From positions 2,728,001 to 2,792,000 of the forward strand of contig NC_022576.1 of assembly GCF_000477435.1 (NCBI RefSeq): a stretch of 64,000 bases of DNA. The letters are read 5' to 3'. The notes below the pieces were generated by a model. It was not told where the DNA came from. It searched no databases and saw nothing but the letters and a program-made list of their open reading frames with translations. The stretch comes from Candidatus Symbiobacter mobilis CR (GTDB lineage: Bacteria > Pseudomonadota > Gammaproteobacteria > Burkholderiales > Burkholderiaceae_C). Shown here piece by piece: positions 1-8,416 of the stretch (position 1 is the first letter of the stretch; the number at the start of each line of letters is the position of its first letter). The position numbers were made by a program, and so were the translations under genes.

Positions 1-217
1 TGATCGACGTCACCAGCAGCACTAGCAGCGTCAGCCCCATCATCCACCCGGCCTTGGTCGGCAGGATGTAAATATTGCGGTGGGTCAGCGTGGCGCGATC
101 CGTCGGGGGGAGCCTCGCTTCCCACCACCGTTCCCACTGCTGGTGCCAGCGGGCACGCATCTGGCGCAACGCCGCATTGGCGTCAAGGTTCCCTAGGGAA
201 TCCTGGGGCGTGGGCAT
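1..217 (-). CDS. DUF58 domain protein, N-terminal part (cut by window edge)
   Basis: Reading the minus strand from ATG 215-217 gives an open frame of 72 codons that runs off the left edge. It has a hydrophilic, Trp-rich N-terminus followed by a segment YILPTKAGWMMGLTLLVLLV, which matches the start of DUF58 proteins (a short cytoplasmic tail followed by a membrane hairpin). The gene starts 23 bp after the MoxR stop on the same strand, the usual MoxR-DUF58 operon order; a transglutaminase-like gene often follows in this family but lies outside the window. DUF58 proteins carry a von Willebrand A-like fold and act with MoxR ATPases in envelope functions; the exact role is not known. Only the first quarter or less of the protein is present. 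Confidence 0.8.
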   Translation of the reverse strand, partial: MPTPQDSLGNLDANAALRQMRARWHQQWERWWEARLPPTDRATLTHRNIYILPTKAGWMMGLTLLVLLVTSI

Positions 218-240
218 CGGTGGCGCTCAGAAGATAGGGC

Positions 241-1155
241 TTAGGGGATCGGAACGGCTTCGACCATCGCACGCACCTGGTCACTGGCGCTGCGGCCGCT
301 TTGCCCGGTGGGGATCAGCCTGTGCGCGGTGGTCTGCGCCAGGATGGCCTGCACGTCATCGACCGCGACGTACCCCCGCCCACCCAGATAAGCCTGTGCC
401 TGCGCGGCGCGGAGCACGGCCATGCCAGCGCGGGGGCTAAGCCCTTGTATGAACCAGCTCCCGTCCCTCGTGGCGGCAAGCAGGCTTTGCAGGTAGTCGA
501 GCAGGGCGTCTGAGACGTGTACTGTTTGCACGGCTTCCTGAAAGGTGCCCAGCTCCTGGGGGCCGAGCACGCTGGGCAGGGCTTCGAGCATGGAGCGGCG
601 ATCCTGCCCCTGCAAGAGGGCGCGCTCGGAAAGGCGGTCGGGGTAGCCCAGCGAGATGCGCATCAAAAAACGGTCGAGCTGTGATTCGGGCAACAGGTAC
701 GTTCCCAATTGGTCGTGGGGGTTCTGGGTGGCGATGACGAAAAAGGGAGCAGGCAAGGGCCGCGTTTCGCCTTCGATCGTCACCTGGCGTTCTTCCATCG
801 CTTCCAGCAAGGCGCTTTGGGTTTTGGGGCTGGCGCGGTTGATTTCGTCGGCCAGCAACACCTGCGTGAACAGCGGCCCAGGGTGAAAAACGAACTGTTC
901 TTGCGAGCGCTCGTACACCGCCACGCCAGACAAGTCACTGGGCATCAAGTCCGACGTGAATTGCACCCGTGAAAAGCGCAGCCCGAAAGTCCGGGCCAGC
1001 GCGTGCGCCAAAGTGGTTTTGCCAACGCCGGGAACGTCCTCGATGAGCAGATGCCCCCCGGCCAGCAGACAGGCCACGCAGTCGCGAATCTGGGCGGATT
1101 TGCCGACGATGATGGCGTTCAGCCGTTCGATAGCAGTGTGCAGGGAAGGGTGCAT
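241..1155 (-). CDS. MoxR family AAA+ ATPase
   Basis: A 304-residue protein of typical MoxR length. Walker A (GVGKTT) lies at about residues 43-48, Walker B (LLADEINRA) at about 100-108, followed by the MoxR signature around LLEAMEERQVT and a sensor-1 stretch FVIATQNP. MoxR ATPases are cytoplasmic chaperone-like machines that act on a partner VWA protein, often for metal insertion or envelope assembly. The partner is the DUF58 gene directly downstream (23-bp gap). The upstream 134-bp region is shared with the divergent SemiSWEET gene, so both promoters should lie between about 1156 and 1289. The start ATG at 1153-1155 gives the usual short N-terminus. Function beyond the family level cannot be assigned from the sequence. 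Confidence 0.93.
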   Translation of the reverse strand: MHPSLHTAIERLNAIIVGKSAQIRDCVACLLAGGHLLIEDVPGVGKTTLAHALARTFGLRFSRVQFTSDLMPSDLSGVAVYERSQEQFVFHPGPLFTQVLLADEINRASPKTQSALLEAMEERQVTIEGETRPLPAPFFVIATQNPHDQLGTYLLPESQLDRFLMRISLGYPDRLSERALLQGQDRRSMLEALPSVLGPQELGTFQEAVQTVHVSDALLDYLQSLLAATRDGSWFIQGLSPRAGMAVLRAAQAQAYLGGRGYVAVDDVQAILAQTTAHRLIPTGQSGRSASDQVRAMVEAVPIP

Positions 1156-1289
1156 GGCATGCTCCGATGCGGGGGAAAGCGATTACGAATGGGTGCAATG
1201 GGTGCGCAAAGCCGCGTTGTATCATGGCTTGGCACCCTGGGATAGGATGTGTGGGTCGTCGCAAAAGTGTCGTGGAAAGTAGCGTGAAG

Positions 1290-1553
1290 ATGGTTTTTTC
1301 GGTGGCGGATGCGGTGGGCCTCGTGGCCGCTGTGTTGACGACGGCGAGTTTCTGGCCGCAGGTCCGGCATACCTGGCGCACCCGGGACGTTTCCGGCATC
1401 TCGCTGGGGATGTACTGCGTTTTGGCCGCAGGCATCGTATGTTGGCTGGCGTATGGCATTCTTTTGCGCGCCGTTCCCGTCATTGCCGCGAATGTCGTGA
1501 CCCTCGTTCTGGTTGCGGTCATTCTGGTGATGAAGCTTCGATTTCAAGCCTGA
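1290..1553 (+). CDS. SemiSWEET-type sugar transporter (PQ-loop, 3 TM)
   Basis: An 87-residue, very hydrophobic protein with three predicted membrane helices. The first helix contains the PQ-loop motif in SFWPQVRHTWRTRDVSGIS, diagnostic of SemiSWEET/MtN3 half-transporters that dimerise to move sugars across the inner membrane. The open frame extends upstream, but the family length (about 85-95 residues) and a GGAAAG box at 1274-1279 favour ATG 1290; GTG 1284 is an alternative. The gene lies 18 bp before nagZ on the same strand, so the two are probably co-transcribed. This suggests, but does not show, a link to amino-sugar recycling. Confidence 0.85.
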   Translation: MVFSVADAVGLVAAVLTTASFWPQVRHTWRTRDVSGISLGMYCVLAAGIVCWLAYGILLRAVPVIAANVVTLVLVAVILVMKLRFQA

Positions 1554-1571
1554 ACGCGCTTTTTTGGTGTT

Positions 1572-2642
1572 GTGGTGTTGTCCTCCCCTTTGTTGATCGA
1601 CCTGCCCGGTTGCGCGCTGTGCGCTGCGGATCGGGATCGCCTCGCGCATCCGTTCGTCGGTGGCGTAGTGCTCTTCGCCCGCAACTGGCGTGATCGTACG
1701 CAACTCACTGCGCTGTGCGCAGACATCAAGAGCGTGCGAAACGATCTGCTGATTTGCGTCGATCATGAAGGCGGGCGGGTACAGCGTTTTGCCAGCGATG
1801 GGTTCACGCCATTGCCTCCCATGCGTGTACTCGGACAGCGTTGGGAGGTCGATCCGAACGCTGGCGCTGCACTGGCTACAGCGTGTGGGTTCGTGATGGC
1901 TACGGAGCTGCGCGCTTGCGGGGTCGATCTGAGCTTTGCCCCCGTCCTCGATTTGGATTACGGCGCCAGCACCGTCATCGGCGACCGCGCCTTCCACGCC
2001 AACGCGAACACAGTCACGGCCCTGGCTTCGGCGCTGATGCATGGGATGCAGTTGGGGGGGATGGCCAACTGTGGCAAGCACTTCCCCGGGCATGGCCATG
2101 TGCGTGGGGATTCGCATACCGAGGTGCCCGTCGATTCCCGCACGCTGGAGCAGATTCTGGAGCAGGATGCCCAGCCTTACGGTCACTTGTGCCTGCGATT
2201 GCAAAGCGTGATGCCTGCGCACGTGGTGTACCCCGCAGTGGATGGCGTGCCTGCCGGTTTTTCGGCGAGGTGGTTGCAGGGCATCCTGCGGGAGCGGCTG
2301 TGCTTTGGCGGGGCCATCTTCAGCGACGATTTGTCGATGGTCGGCGCACGGGTGGTAGCCGGGCAACCTATCGGCGTGGGGCGTGCGGCGGAATTGGCGT
2401 GGAAGGCCGGTTGCGACATGGTGCTACTGTGCAATCCCGCTACCTCGCAGGATTTCGACGCATGTCTGGTAGCCCTGGAGCGTTCATGCAGCCAAGCCAC
2501 CCCGCAACGCAAGCAAGACAGCGAAGCCCGGCGGCATTCCTTGCTACCCATAGCCCCCGCGCTTGGCTGGGACGCCCTGCAAAGCGATGGGCGCTACGTA
2601 CATGCATGCAAAACGGTTGCCCGTGTGCAAATCCGTGTGTAA
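1572..2642 (+). CDS. nagZ: beta-N-acetylhexosaminidase NagZ (GH3)
   Basis: A cytoplasmic family GH3 enzyme that removes terminal GlcNAc from anhydro-muropeptides during peptidoglycan recycling. Visible motifs are DHEGGRVQR at about 64-72 (substrate binding), the mobile loop KHFPGHG at about 169-175 with its catalytic histidine, DSHTEVPVD just after it, and FSDDLSM at about 250-256 with the catalytic aspartate. The 356-residue length is normal for the family. The start is a GTG: the frame opens only after the SemiSWEET stop and holds GTG codons at 1572 and 1575 and a TTG at 1578, so the exact start is uncertain. In many Burkholderiales nagZ follows pdxJ-acpS; here it is about 48 kb away from that cluster. 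The C-terminal 50 residues are poorly conserved in type. Confidence 0.92.
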   Translation: MVLSSPLLIDLPGCALCAADRDRLAHPFVGGVVLFARNWRDRTQLTALCADIKSVRNDLLICVDHEGGRVQRFASDGFTPLPPMRVLGQRWEVDPNAGAALATACGFVMATELRACGVDLSFAPVLDLDYGASTVIGDRAFHANANTVTALASALMHGMQLGGMANCGKHFPGHGHVRGDSHTEVPVDSRTLEQILEQDAQPYGHLCLRLQSVMPAHVVYPAVDGVPAGFSARWLQGILRERLCFGGAIFSDDLSMVGARVVAGQPIGVGRAAELAWKAGCDMVLLCNPATSQDFDACLVALERSCSQATPQRKQDSEARRHSLLPIAPALGWDALQSDGRYVHACKTVARVQIRV

Positions 2643-2705
2643 CAAGGCACAACGTACCCGCGCTGGTCTGCCACCGGTACAAAACGACCACCCAAAGGAA
2701 AAACG

Positions 2706-3710
2706 ATGCGATTTTTGGATGTACGAACAGACTTTGCGTTCAAGAAGGTATTTGGTTCGCAGCGGTCGAAACCGGTACTGCGGGGTTTTCTGAACGCGAT
2801 CCTCGAATACGAAGGCGAACACGAGATTCAAGAATTGGAAATCGTCGACCCGTACCAAATCCCCATGGTGCAGGGGATGAAAGATACTTTTGTCGATGTG
2901 AAAGCAGTGCTGGCAAACGGCACCCAAGTCATCATCGAAATGCAGGTATTGAATGTTGAGGGCTTTGAACAACGAATCTTGTACAACGCCGCAAAACAGT
3001 ATTCGAGCCAACTTGGGCCTGGGGAGCATTACCGGCTGTTGAACCCCGTGATTGCATTGACGTTCACGGACTTTGTGTTGTTCGACGACGCCCCGAAACA
3101 AATGACAAGCCGGTACCGGCTGATGGAGAAAAGCAGGCTGGCGGAGTACGGCGATGACATTGAGCTGGTATTCGTCGAATTGCCAAAATTCCAGAAAGAG
3201 GAAAAGGATCTGGCCGACATTCGTGATCAATGGCTGTACTTTATGAAGAATGCAGGTTCACTCGAAATGATTCCCGAAGGGCTGCCCGATCCACTGATCC
3301 GAAAAGCCTTGGAGTGGATCAACGAAGCAGCCATGACCCCGGAAGAACTAGAGGCCCAACACAAGCGTCGGGACTTTATCTACATACTTCGCAATGCGCC
3401 CATCAAAGCGCACAAAGACGGATTGCGGAAAGGGTTGGAACAAGGCATCGCGCAGGGCCTTGCGCAAGGCATCGCGCAGGGAATCGAAAAAGGCCTCGAA
3501 AAAGGCCTCGAGAAGGGCATGGAGAAGGGAATCGCGCAGGGAATCGAGAAAGGCATCGAACAGGGTCGTTTGGCTGCGTACCAAGCCATGGCGTGCGCTG
3601 CGCACCACCAAGGCATGGAGACTGCACAAATTGCCCAATTGGTGGGATGCAGCGAGGCAGAGGTCAGGCAGTGGATCAGCGCAGCAGCCCAGCGTCCGAC
3701 AGGCTCCTAG
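2706..3710 (+). CDS. Rpn family PD-(D/E)XK nuclease / putative transposase
   Basis: A 334-residue member of the Rpn (recombination-promoting nuclease, PDDEXK_2) group. The N-terminus DFAFKKVFG is typical. The catalytic core is visible as D64 (in FVDVK) followed by E78-x-Q80 (IEMQ), and the fold continues to about residue 200. Residues 239-287 are a run of tetrapeptides of the G-[LIM]-[EA]-[KQ] type, also usual in this family, ending in a short helix-turn-helix-like tail (IAQLVGCSEAEVRQWI). An AAAGGAAA box immediately precedes the ATG. Rpn proteins promote RecA-independent recombination in E. coli and are spread horizontally; some relatives take part in phage defence. No terminal repeats were found around this copy, so it is a stand-alone gene rather than a complete insertion sequence. 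Confidence 0.88.
   Translation: MRFLDVRTDFAFKKVFGSQRSKPVLRGFLNAILEYEGEHEIQELEIVDPYQIPMVQGMKDTFVDVKAVLANGTQVIIEMQVLNVEGFEQRILYNAAKQYSSQLGPGEHYRLLNPVIALTFTDFVLFDDAPKQMTSRYRLMEKSRLAEYGDDIELVFVELPKFQKEEKDLADIRDQWLYFMKNAGSLEMIPEGLPDPLIRKALEWINEAAMTPEELEAQHKRRDFIYILRNAPIKAHKDGLRKGLEQGIAQGLAQGIAQGIEKGLEKGLEKGMEKGIAQGIEKGIEQGRLAAYQAMACAAHHQGMETAQIAQLVGCSEAEVRQWISAAAQRPTGS
3420..3566 (+). repeat. 12-bp coding repeat of the Rpn protein
   Basis: About twelve imperfect 12-bp units of the type GGC-ATC-GAA-AAA or GGC-ATC-GCG-CAG encode tetrapeptides G-[LIM]-[EA]-[KQ] at residues 239-287. Several neighbouring units are identical at the base level, which is what recent unit duplication or slippage would leave. 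Confidence 0.85.
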
Positions 3711-3750
3711 CCAGGGCAATTTTGCGTAAGTCTTACTCTTTTCTGCTTCC

Positions 3751-5721
3751 ATGCCCATCCCCTCTTCCCCCGCGTACAGTGAAAGTTCGATCCGTGTCCT
3801 CAAAGGGTTGGAGCCGGTTCGGCAACGGCCGGGGATGTACACCCGCACGGACAACCCCCTGCACATCGTGCAGGAGGTGATCGACAACGCTGCCGACGAA
3901 GCCTTGGCAGGGCATGGCAAAAAGATTCGGGTCACTTTGCATGGCGACGGTTCGGTCAGCGTGGCGGACGAAGGCCGGGGGGTTCCCTTTGGCATGCACC
4001 CTACCGAGAACGCTCCGGTCATCGAGCTGGTGTTCACGCAGCTCCATGCCGGGGGCAAGTTCGACAAAACGCAGGGCGGGGCCTACCGTTTTTCCGGGGG
4101 GTTGCATGGCGTGGGCGTTAGCGTCACCAACGCCCTGAGCCAACGGCTGGAAGTCACGACGACCCGCGAAGGCAAGGTTGCTCGTATCGTTTTTGCGGGG
4201 GGCGCGGTGTGCGAACCCCTCCACATTCGCGATGCCACCGCCGAAGAACGCAAGCCCGGAACGGTGGTGCGTATGTGGCCCGATCCGCAGTATTTCGACA
4301 CCCCAGCCATCCCCGAAGCGCCGCTGATTCATCTGCTGCGCAGCAAGGCCGTGCTGATGCCGGGGGTAACGGTGATTCTGGCGCAGGAAGGAAATCGCCA
4401 GACGCAAACCTGGCTTTACAAAGGCGGGCTGCGCGACTACCTATCGAGCCGGCTTGCCGCCGAGCCGCTGATCCCGTTTTTCGAGGGTTCGGGCTACGCT
4501 GACGAGACCCACGATAGCTTTGCCCCGGGCGAAGGCGCAAGCTGGTGCGTCGCGTTCACGGAAGAAGGGGAAACGATCCGCGAAAGCTACGTGAATCTCA
4601 TCGCCACCGTCGCAGGCGGCACGCACGAATATGGCCTGCGGGAAGGGCTGTTCAGCGCCGTCAAGGGCTTTATCGAACTCCATTCGCTGTTGCCCAAAGG
4701 GGTGCGGCTGGTGGGTGACGATGTGTTGTCACGTGCGAGTTTCGTGCTCTCGGCCAAGGTGCTTGATCCGCAATTCCAGGGGCAGATCAAGGAGCGACTG
4801 AACTCGCGGGATGCCGTGCGGATCGTCGCCTCGGTCGTCCGGCCCGCGCTGGAGCTGTGGCTCAACCAAAACGTCGAGCACGGCAAGAAGCTGGCGGACT
4901 TGGTGATTCGCGCCGCGCAGAAGCGCCAGAAAGCGGCGCAGAAGGTCGAAAAACGCAAAGGCTCCGGCGTGGCCGTTCTGCCTGGCAAGCTCACCGACTG
5001 CGAAAGCCGCGACTTATCAATCAACGAGGTGTTTCTCGTCGAAGGCGATTCCGCCGGGGGCAGCGCCAAGATGGGGCGCAACAAGGAATTCCAGGCGATC
5101 CTGCCCCTGCGCGGCAAGGTGCTCAATACCTGGGAGGTCGACAAAGACCGGCTGTTCGCCAATCAAGAGGTGCATGACATCTCGGTTGCCATCGGCGTAG
5201 ACCCGCACGCGGCTGGCGATACCGTTGACCTGGGTGGCTTGCGCTACGGCAAGATTTGCATCCTCAGCGATGCAGACGTCGACGGCTCGCATATCCAGGT
5301 GCTGCTATTGACGCTGTTCTTTCGCCACTTCCCCCAACTCATCGAAGCCGGCCATGTTTGTGTAGCGCGCCCCCCCCTGTACCGGGTCGATGCCCAGGCA
5401 CGCGGCAAGAAGCCTGCGACCAAAGCCTACGCGCTGGACGAAGGGGAACTCACCGCGATCCTCGACAAGCTCCGCAAGGACGGGGTGCGCGAAGGGACGT
5501 GGACGATTAGCCGATTCAAGGGCCTGGGCGAAATGAACGCCGAGCAGCTCTGGGAGACGACCCTCAACCCCGACACACGCCGCCTGCTGCCCGTGACCAT
5601 CGGGAAATACGGCGTGGAAGCCACCCGCGAAGCCATGACCCAACTGATGGGCAAAGGCGAAGCCAGCGCCCGGCGCGAGCTGATGGAGCGCTATGGGAAC
5701 GAGGTGGAGATTGACGTATGA
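3751..5721 (+). CDS. parE: DNA topoisomerase IV subunit B
   Basis: A 656-residue type IIA topoisomerase ATPase subunit. The GHKL ATPase domain shows the catalytic E42 and Mg-binding N46 in QEVIDNAADEAL, then the DEGRGVPFG turn and the lid GGLHGVGVSVTNALS. The TOPRIM domain carries E431 in LVEGDSAGG and the acidic triplet D507/D509/D511 in SDADVDGS. The C-terminus SRFKGLGEMN is characteristic. The length and the lack of the large GyrB insertion indicate ParE rather than GyrB. With ParC it decatenates sister chromosomes. parC usually follows parE in related bacteria, but here the next 370 bp are non-coding and are followed by unrelated exported proteins. The start ATG 3751 matches family N-termini. 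Confidence 0.96.
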   Translation: MPIPSSPAYSESSIRVLKGLEPVRQRPGMYTRTDNPLHIVQEVIDNAADEALAGHGKKIRVTLHGDGSVSVADEGRGVPFGMHPTENAPVIELVFTQLHAGGKFDKTQGGAYRFSGGLHGVGVSVTNALSQRLEVTTTREGKVARIVFAGGAVCEPLHIRDATAEERKPGTVVRMWPDPQYFDTPAIPEAPLIHLLRSKAVLMPGVTVILAQEGNRQTQTWLYKGGLRDYLSSRLAAEPLIPFFEGSGYADETHDSFAPGEGASWCVAFTEEGETIRESYVNLIATVAGGTHEYGLREGLFSAVKGFIELHSLLPKGVRLVGDDVLSRASFVLSAKVLDPQFQGQIKERLNSRDAVRIVASVVRPALELWLNQNVEHGKKLADLVIRAAQKRQKAAQKVEKRKGSGVAVLPGKLTDCESRDLSINEVFLVEGDSAGGSAKMGRNKEFQAILPLRGKVLNTWEVDKDRLFANQEVHDISVAIGVDPHAAGDTVDLGGLRYGKICILSDADVDGSHIQVLLLTLFFRHFPQLIEAGHVCVARPPLYRVDAQARGKKPATKAYALDEGELTAILDKLRKDGVREGTWTISRFKGLGEMNAEQLWETTLNPDTRRLLPVTIGKYGVEATREAMTQLMGKGEASARRELMERYGNEVEIDV

Positions 5722-5745
5722 AGAGTGGTACGAAGAGCGACATGG

Positions 5746-5772
5746 GAAGAGCGACAGAAGTCGCGATCAGCG
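5746..5772 (+). repeat. REP-like hairpin, copy 1
   Basis: The sequence holds GCGAC-AGAA-GTCGC, an inverted repeat of 5 bp closed by four bases, embedded in the context AGAGCGAC...GTCGCGATCAGCG. It matches the REP-like family seen again near 25258, 39776, 39850, 52882, 61919, 61985 and 62694. It lies 25 bp after parE, in the 374-bp gap (5722-6095) before the exported proteins. Confidence 0.6.
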
Positions 5773-5881
5773 GCTGGCCGTAGCGGTGCCCATGCAATGC
5801 GCGCCGTTGTGCTACCGTGGCACGGTGGGTAGCGGGTGTTCGCCCGTGTTCGCATGTATTGATGCCCCTCCTGCCCACTAG

Positions 5882-6024
5882 GAACCTATTTCAGTAGGCA
5901 GGCGAGCCGAAGCAGTGTGCGTGGCACCGGAGCGCAGGAACCGGAATGTACTGACAGTACATGAGGATTCCGAGCACCGCCGCCGCGTGCAATGCGATGG
6001 CGCAGCCCCTACTGGAATAGGTTC
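5882..6024 (+). mobile_element. 143-bp MITE-like element, copy A
   Basis: This is one of three near-identical 143-bp copies in the window (the others are at 38242 and 62745). The ends are GAACCTATTTCAGTAGG and CCTACTGGAATAGGTTC, an imperfect terminal inverted repeat of about 17 bp. The direct repeat TAG flanks both ends (5879-5881 and 6025-6027). The centre is a perfect 8+1+8 palindrome, ATGTACTG-A-CAGTACAT, and the two halves are weakly self-complementary throughout. No transposase is encoded. The element lies in the parE-downstream gap, 71 bp upstream of the first exported-protein gene. Confidence 0.85.
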
Positions 6025-6095
6025 TAGGCGCCTCGGGTGCCAAACGCCGGGGCTTGGTCGTGTGTTCCTTGTATCACCGTAACGGAGGTGTTTCC

Positions 6096-8381
6096 ATGCG
6101 TAACGCTGTGCGTCGTTTTTTGTTGGCGGGGGCGTGTCTACCTGCATTGGCTGGCGCCGATGCGGGGGTCTCGCTGGTGGCGGGATGGAATTTGCTCGGC
6201 AATAGCAATACGGCGCCGGTTGCCGTGGCTTCTGCCTTTGGCGATGCGGACAAAGTTTGGACGGTCTGGAAGTGGAATAAGGCCCAGGGCAAATGGGCAA
6301 TGTATGCGCCGTCCTTGAGTGCGTCGGAACTGGCGGCCCATGCTGCAGAACATGGCTACGACATCCTGACCACGATCAACCCCAAAGAAGGCTTTTGGGT
6401 TCGTACCAAGGCTGGGGGAGCGTTCGATATCGGGATGCCTGCCGTACCGCCCGCGCCGGGTGCCATGGCAGGTGCTTTGCAAGCGGACGACCTGGTTGCA
6501 GGCTGGAATTTGGTTGCCAGCACCGACAACAAAAACCCCTCGCAGCTCGAAATGGGCCTGCGCAAGGCACTGCGCAACAAAGGGCAGGCCATCATCACCG
6601 CGTGGGCGTGGGACACCGCCACCGGTAGCTGGCGCATGCATGCGCCATCGCTGGAAACCCAGGGCATCGACACCTTGCGCGCACATCTCGTCCAGTACGG
6701 TTATCAGCCCTTTGCCACGGCCCCCGCACCGACTGACGGTTTCTGGCTTCGCATAGGCAACGCCGCGCCAGCCAGCGACCCCCCGGCTTCGGCGGTTGAC
6801 GCAGCCAAAGCGTTCATGTCGACGTTGCGCAGCAATGCGCGTGCGCTCGATGCCGAAGACCTGTCGCTCAAAACGGAACTCGAAGCCGTGGCAGATGACT
6901 TGCGGTTGCGCACCGTGCCGGTATCGGAATTCACCACAGACACGCTCCAACTGGTTCAGGAAGCGGCCGATTACTGGGACAACACTGTTCGCGACACTTC
7001 CGCCCCGTTCACGGCGCAGCGACGTGAGGTGAACGGACTATGGCGTTGTGGGCTGTACGCCGACGCAGCAGCCATGACGGTTGCGACCAGCCGCAACGAT
7101 GCGCGGTACCTGGCGTGTACGACGACCCCCCGCCCGGGTAGCAAAGCGTTCATCAATGCCACCGATGCCAACGGTACTTACAAGCCTTGCGATGCCGTAG
7201 GGGAAGTGTGCGGAACCGCGTGGACATTGCGGCTGCTCTTGCAGCCTGACCCCGCCGATGCCCACCACTACTTCGTGCATACCCGCACCGTGGCATCGCG
7301 CATGACGGTTGCTGCGGTAGCGTACGGCTACTACGACAACATGACATCGAAGTACATCGAAGGCGCCGATACCTGCCCCAGCGGGGAGTCATGCTGGGTC
7401 GAACCCACGGCATGGAACGAGACGCAGACGTATGCGAGCACCCCAGCCCCTGGCGTCGCGGCAACGCTGTCGCTGACTCGCGATGAAGAGGGGGCGATCG
7501 ATTCCTGGGCTTTGCGGGGAGATCTCGCACCTTCCGTGCAATTCGATATGCAGCCTTCTTTTGGCTACGACGGGGCATTGGGGCAATGGATTTACCGGCA
7601 GAACCACACTGCCGAAGTGCTGGGCGAGAAGCATGAAGTCGATCTCTCCGTTGCCTGGTTGCAGCATGACAGCACCGCACACAAACTGGCCCTGCAAGGA
7701 GATATTCGCCTGATTCGACAAGGGCAGGTCGCTTCCTGGGTGGGTTTTGCGCCGGGGTCGACCATGGAGGCTACCCCTGATGCCGCGGGGTCGTACTCCG
7801 ATTGCAGCAGCGGCCAACGGATGCATCTGATCTTGCATGCGGGGTCACCGGTCAGCACGCTGGAAGGAGGGCTGCGCATCGGCGCTTGCCAATACGACCG
7901 CTCCGGCACCGTGTACGAACCCACGCAATTTGCCTTCACCGGGAGCGTGGGGCGCAATGGAGCGCCGTTCTTCGAGGGGACGATCAGTGCCGACCACACC
8001 GGGTTGCCCTCGTTCGATGCGACGCAGGGCGCACATGCCGCCAACACCGATGTGGGCCGCGTGCGACTTGCCGGCAATGTATCGATCCCGAACCGGCCCG
8101 TGCTGTCGATGCAACTCGACATCACCGGCGCAGACAGCGGCACGCAGGGCCGTGTATGGTGGAGCGGCCAGTACGCACAAGGTACGAGCGTGGTCAACCT
8201 CAGCGGTTACGGCGACGATGCAGCGCAAGTGCTCACGCTGGAAAGCAACACGGGGGTTCGATTGGTGCTTGATTCCGCACAAACGGTGCATCCGCTGACC
8301 GTGAACGGCGTGTTGGCGGGGTACCTGAACACCGAAGACGGCACGCTGGAATACACCGACGGGAGCTACGAGCAGCATTGA
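6096..8381 (+). CDS. Unrecognised exported protein with two tandem N-terminal modules
   Basis: A 761-residue protein I do not recognise. An N-terminal signal peptide (basic MRNAVRR, hydrophobic stretch, likely cleavage near ALAGADA) predicts export. Two modules of about 85 residues follow, at residues 25-104 and 131-220. Both read VAGWNL(L/V), then a Trp-rich W-x-W segment, W-x-M-(Y/H)-APSL, and end with (E/D)GFW-(V/L)-R; this is a clear internal duplication. Residues 235-330 are helical and charged. The remaining 400 or so residues look beta-rich, with paired cysteines (for example in DTCPSGESCW). A GGAGG box at 6084-6088 sets the start at ATG 6096. It is followed after 35 bp by a second exported protein. 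A surface or periplasmic location is an inference. Confidence 0.8.
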   Translation: MRNAVRRFLLAGACLPALAGADAGVSLVAGWNLLGNSNTAPVAVASAFGDADKVWTVWKWNKAQGKWAMYAPSLSASELAAHAAEHGYDILTTINPKEGFWVRTKAGGAFDIGMPAVPPAPGAMAGALQADDLVAGWNLVASTDNKNPSQLEMGLRKALRNKGQAIITAWAWDTATGSWRMHAPSLETQGIDTLRAHLVQYGYQPFATAPAPTDGFWLRIGNAAPASDPPASAVDAAKAFMSTLRSNARALDAEDLSLKTELEAVADDLRLRTVPVSEFTTDTLQLVQEAADYWDNTVRDTSAPFTAQRREVNGLWRCGLYADAAAMTVATSRNDARYLACTTTPRPGSKAFINATDANGTYKPCDAVGEVCGTAWTLRLLLQPDPADAHHYFVHTRTVASRMTVAAVAYGYYDNMTSKYIEGADTCPSGESCWVEPTAWNETQTYASTPAPGVAATLSLTRDEEGAIDSWALRGDLAPSVQFDMQPSFGYDGALGQWIYRQNHTAEVLGEKHEVDLSVAWLQHDSTAHKLALQGDIRLIRQGQVASWVGFAPGSTMEATPDAAGSYSDCSSGQRMHLILHAGSPVSTLEGGLRIGACQYDRSGTVYEPTQFAFTGSVGRNGAPFFEGTISADHTGLPSFDATQGAHAANTDVGRVRLAGNVSIPNRPVLSMQLDITGADSGTQGRVWWSGQYAQGTSVVNLSGYGDDAAQVLTLESNTGVRLVLDSAQTVHPLTVNGVLAGYLNTEDGTLEYTDGSYEQH

Positions 8382-8416
8382 CTGGGTTTGTCCCCGGTCG
8401 TCCTTGATCGTCTTCG

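Noticed and set aside
3348..4067. Minus-strand frames of up to 239 codons opposite the Rpn repeats and parE
   Set aside because: They are shadows of the 12-bp repeat and of the strongly biased third codon positions of parE; no family pattern is visible.
5961..6020. 19-codon open frame (MRIPST...) inside the 143-bp element
   Set aside because: It is kept in all copies because the copies are nearly identical; it is too short, with no ribosome binding site.
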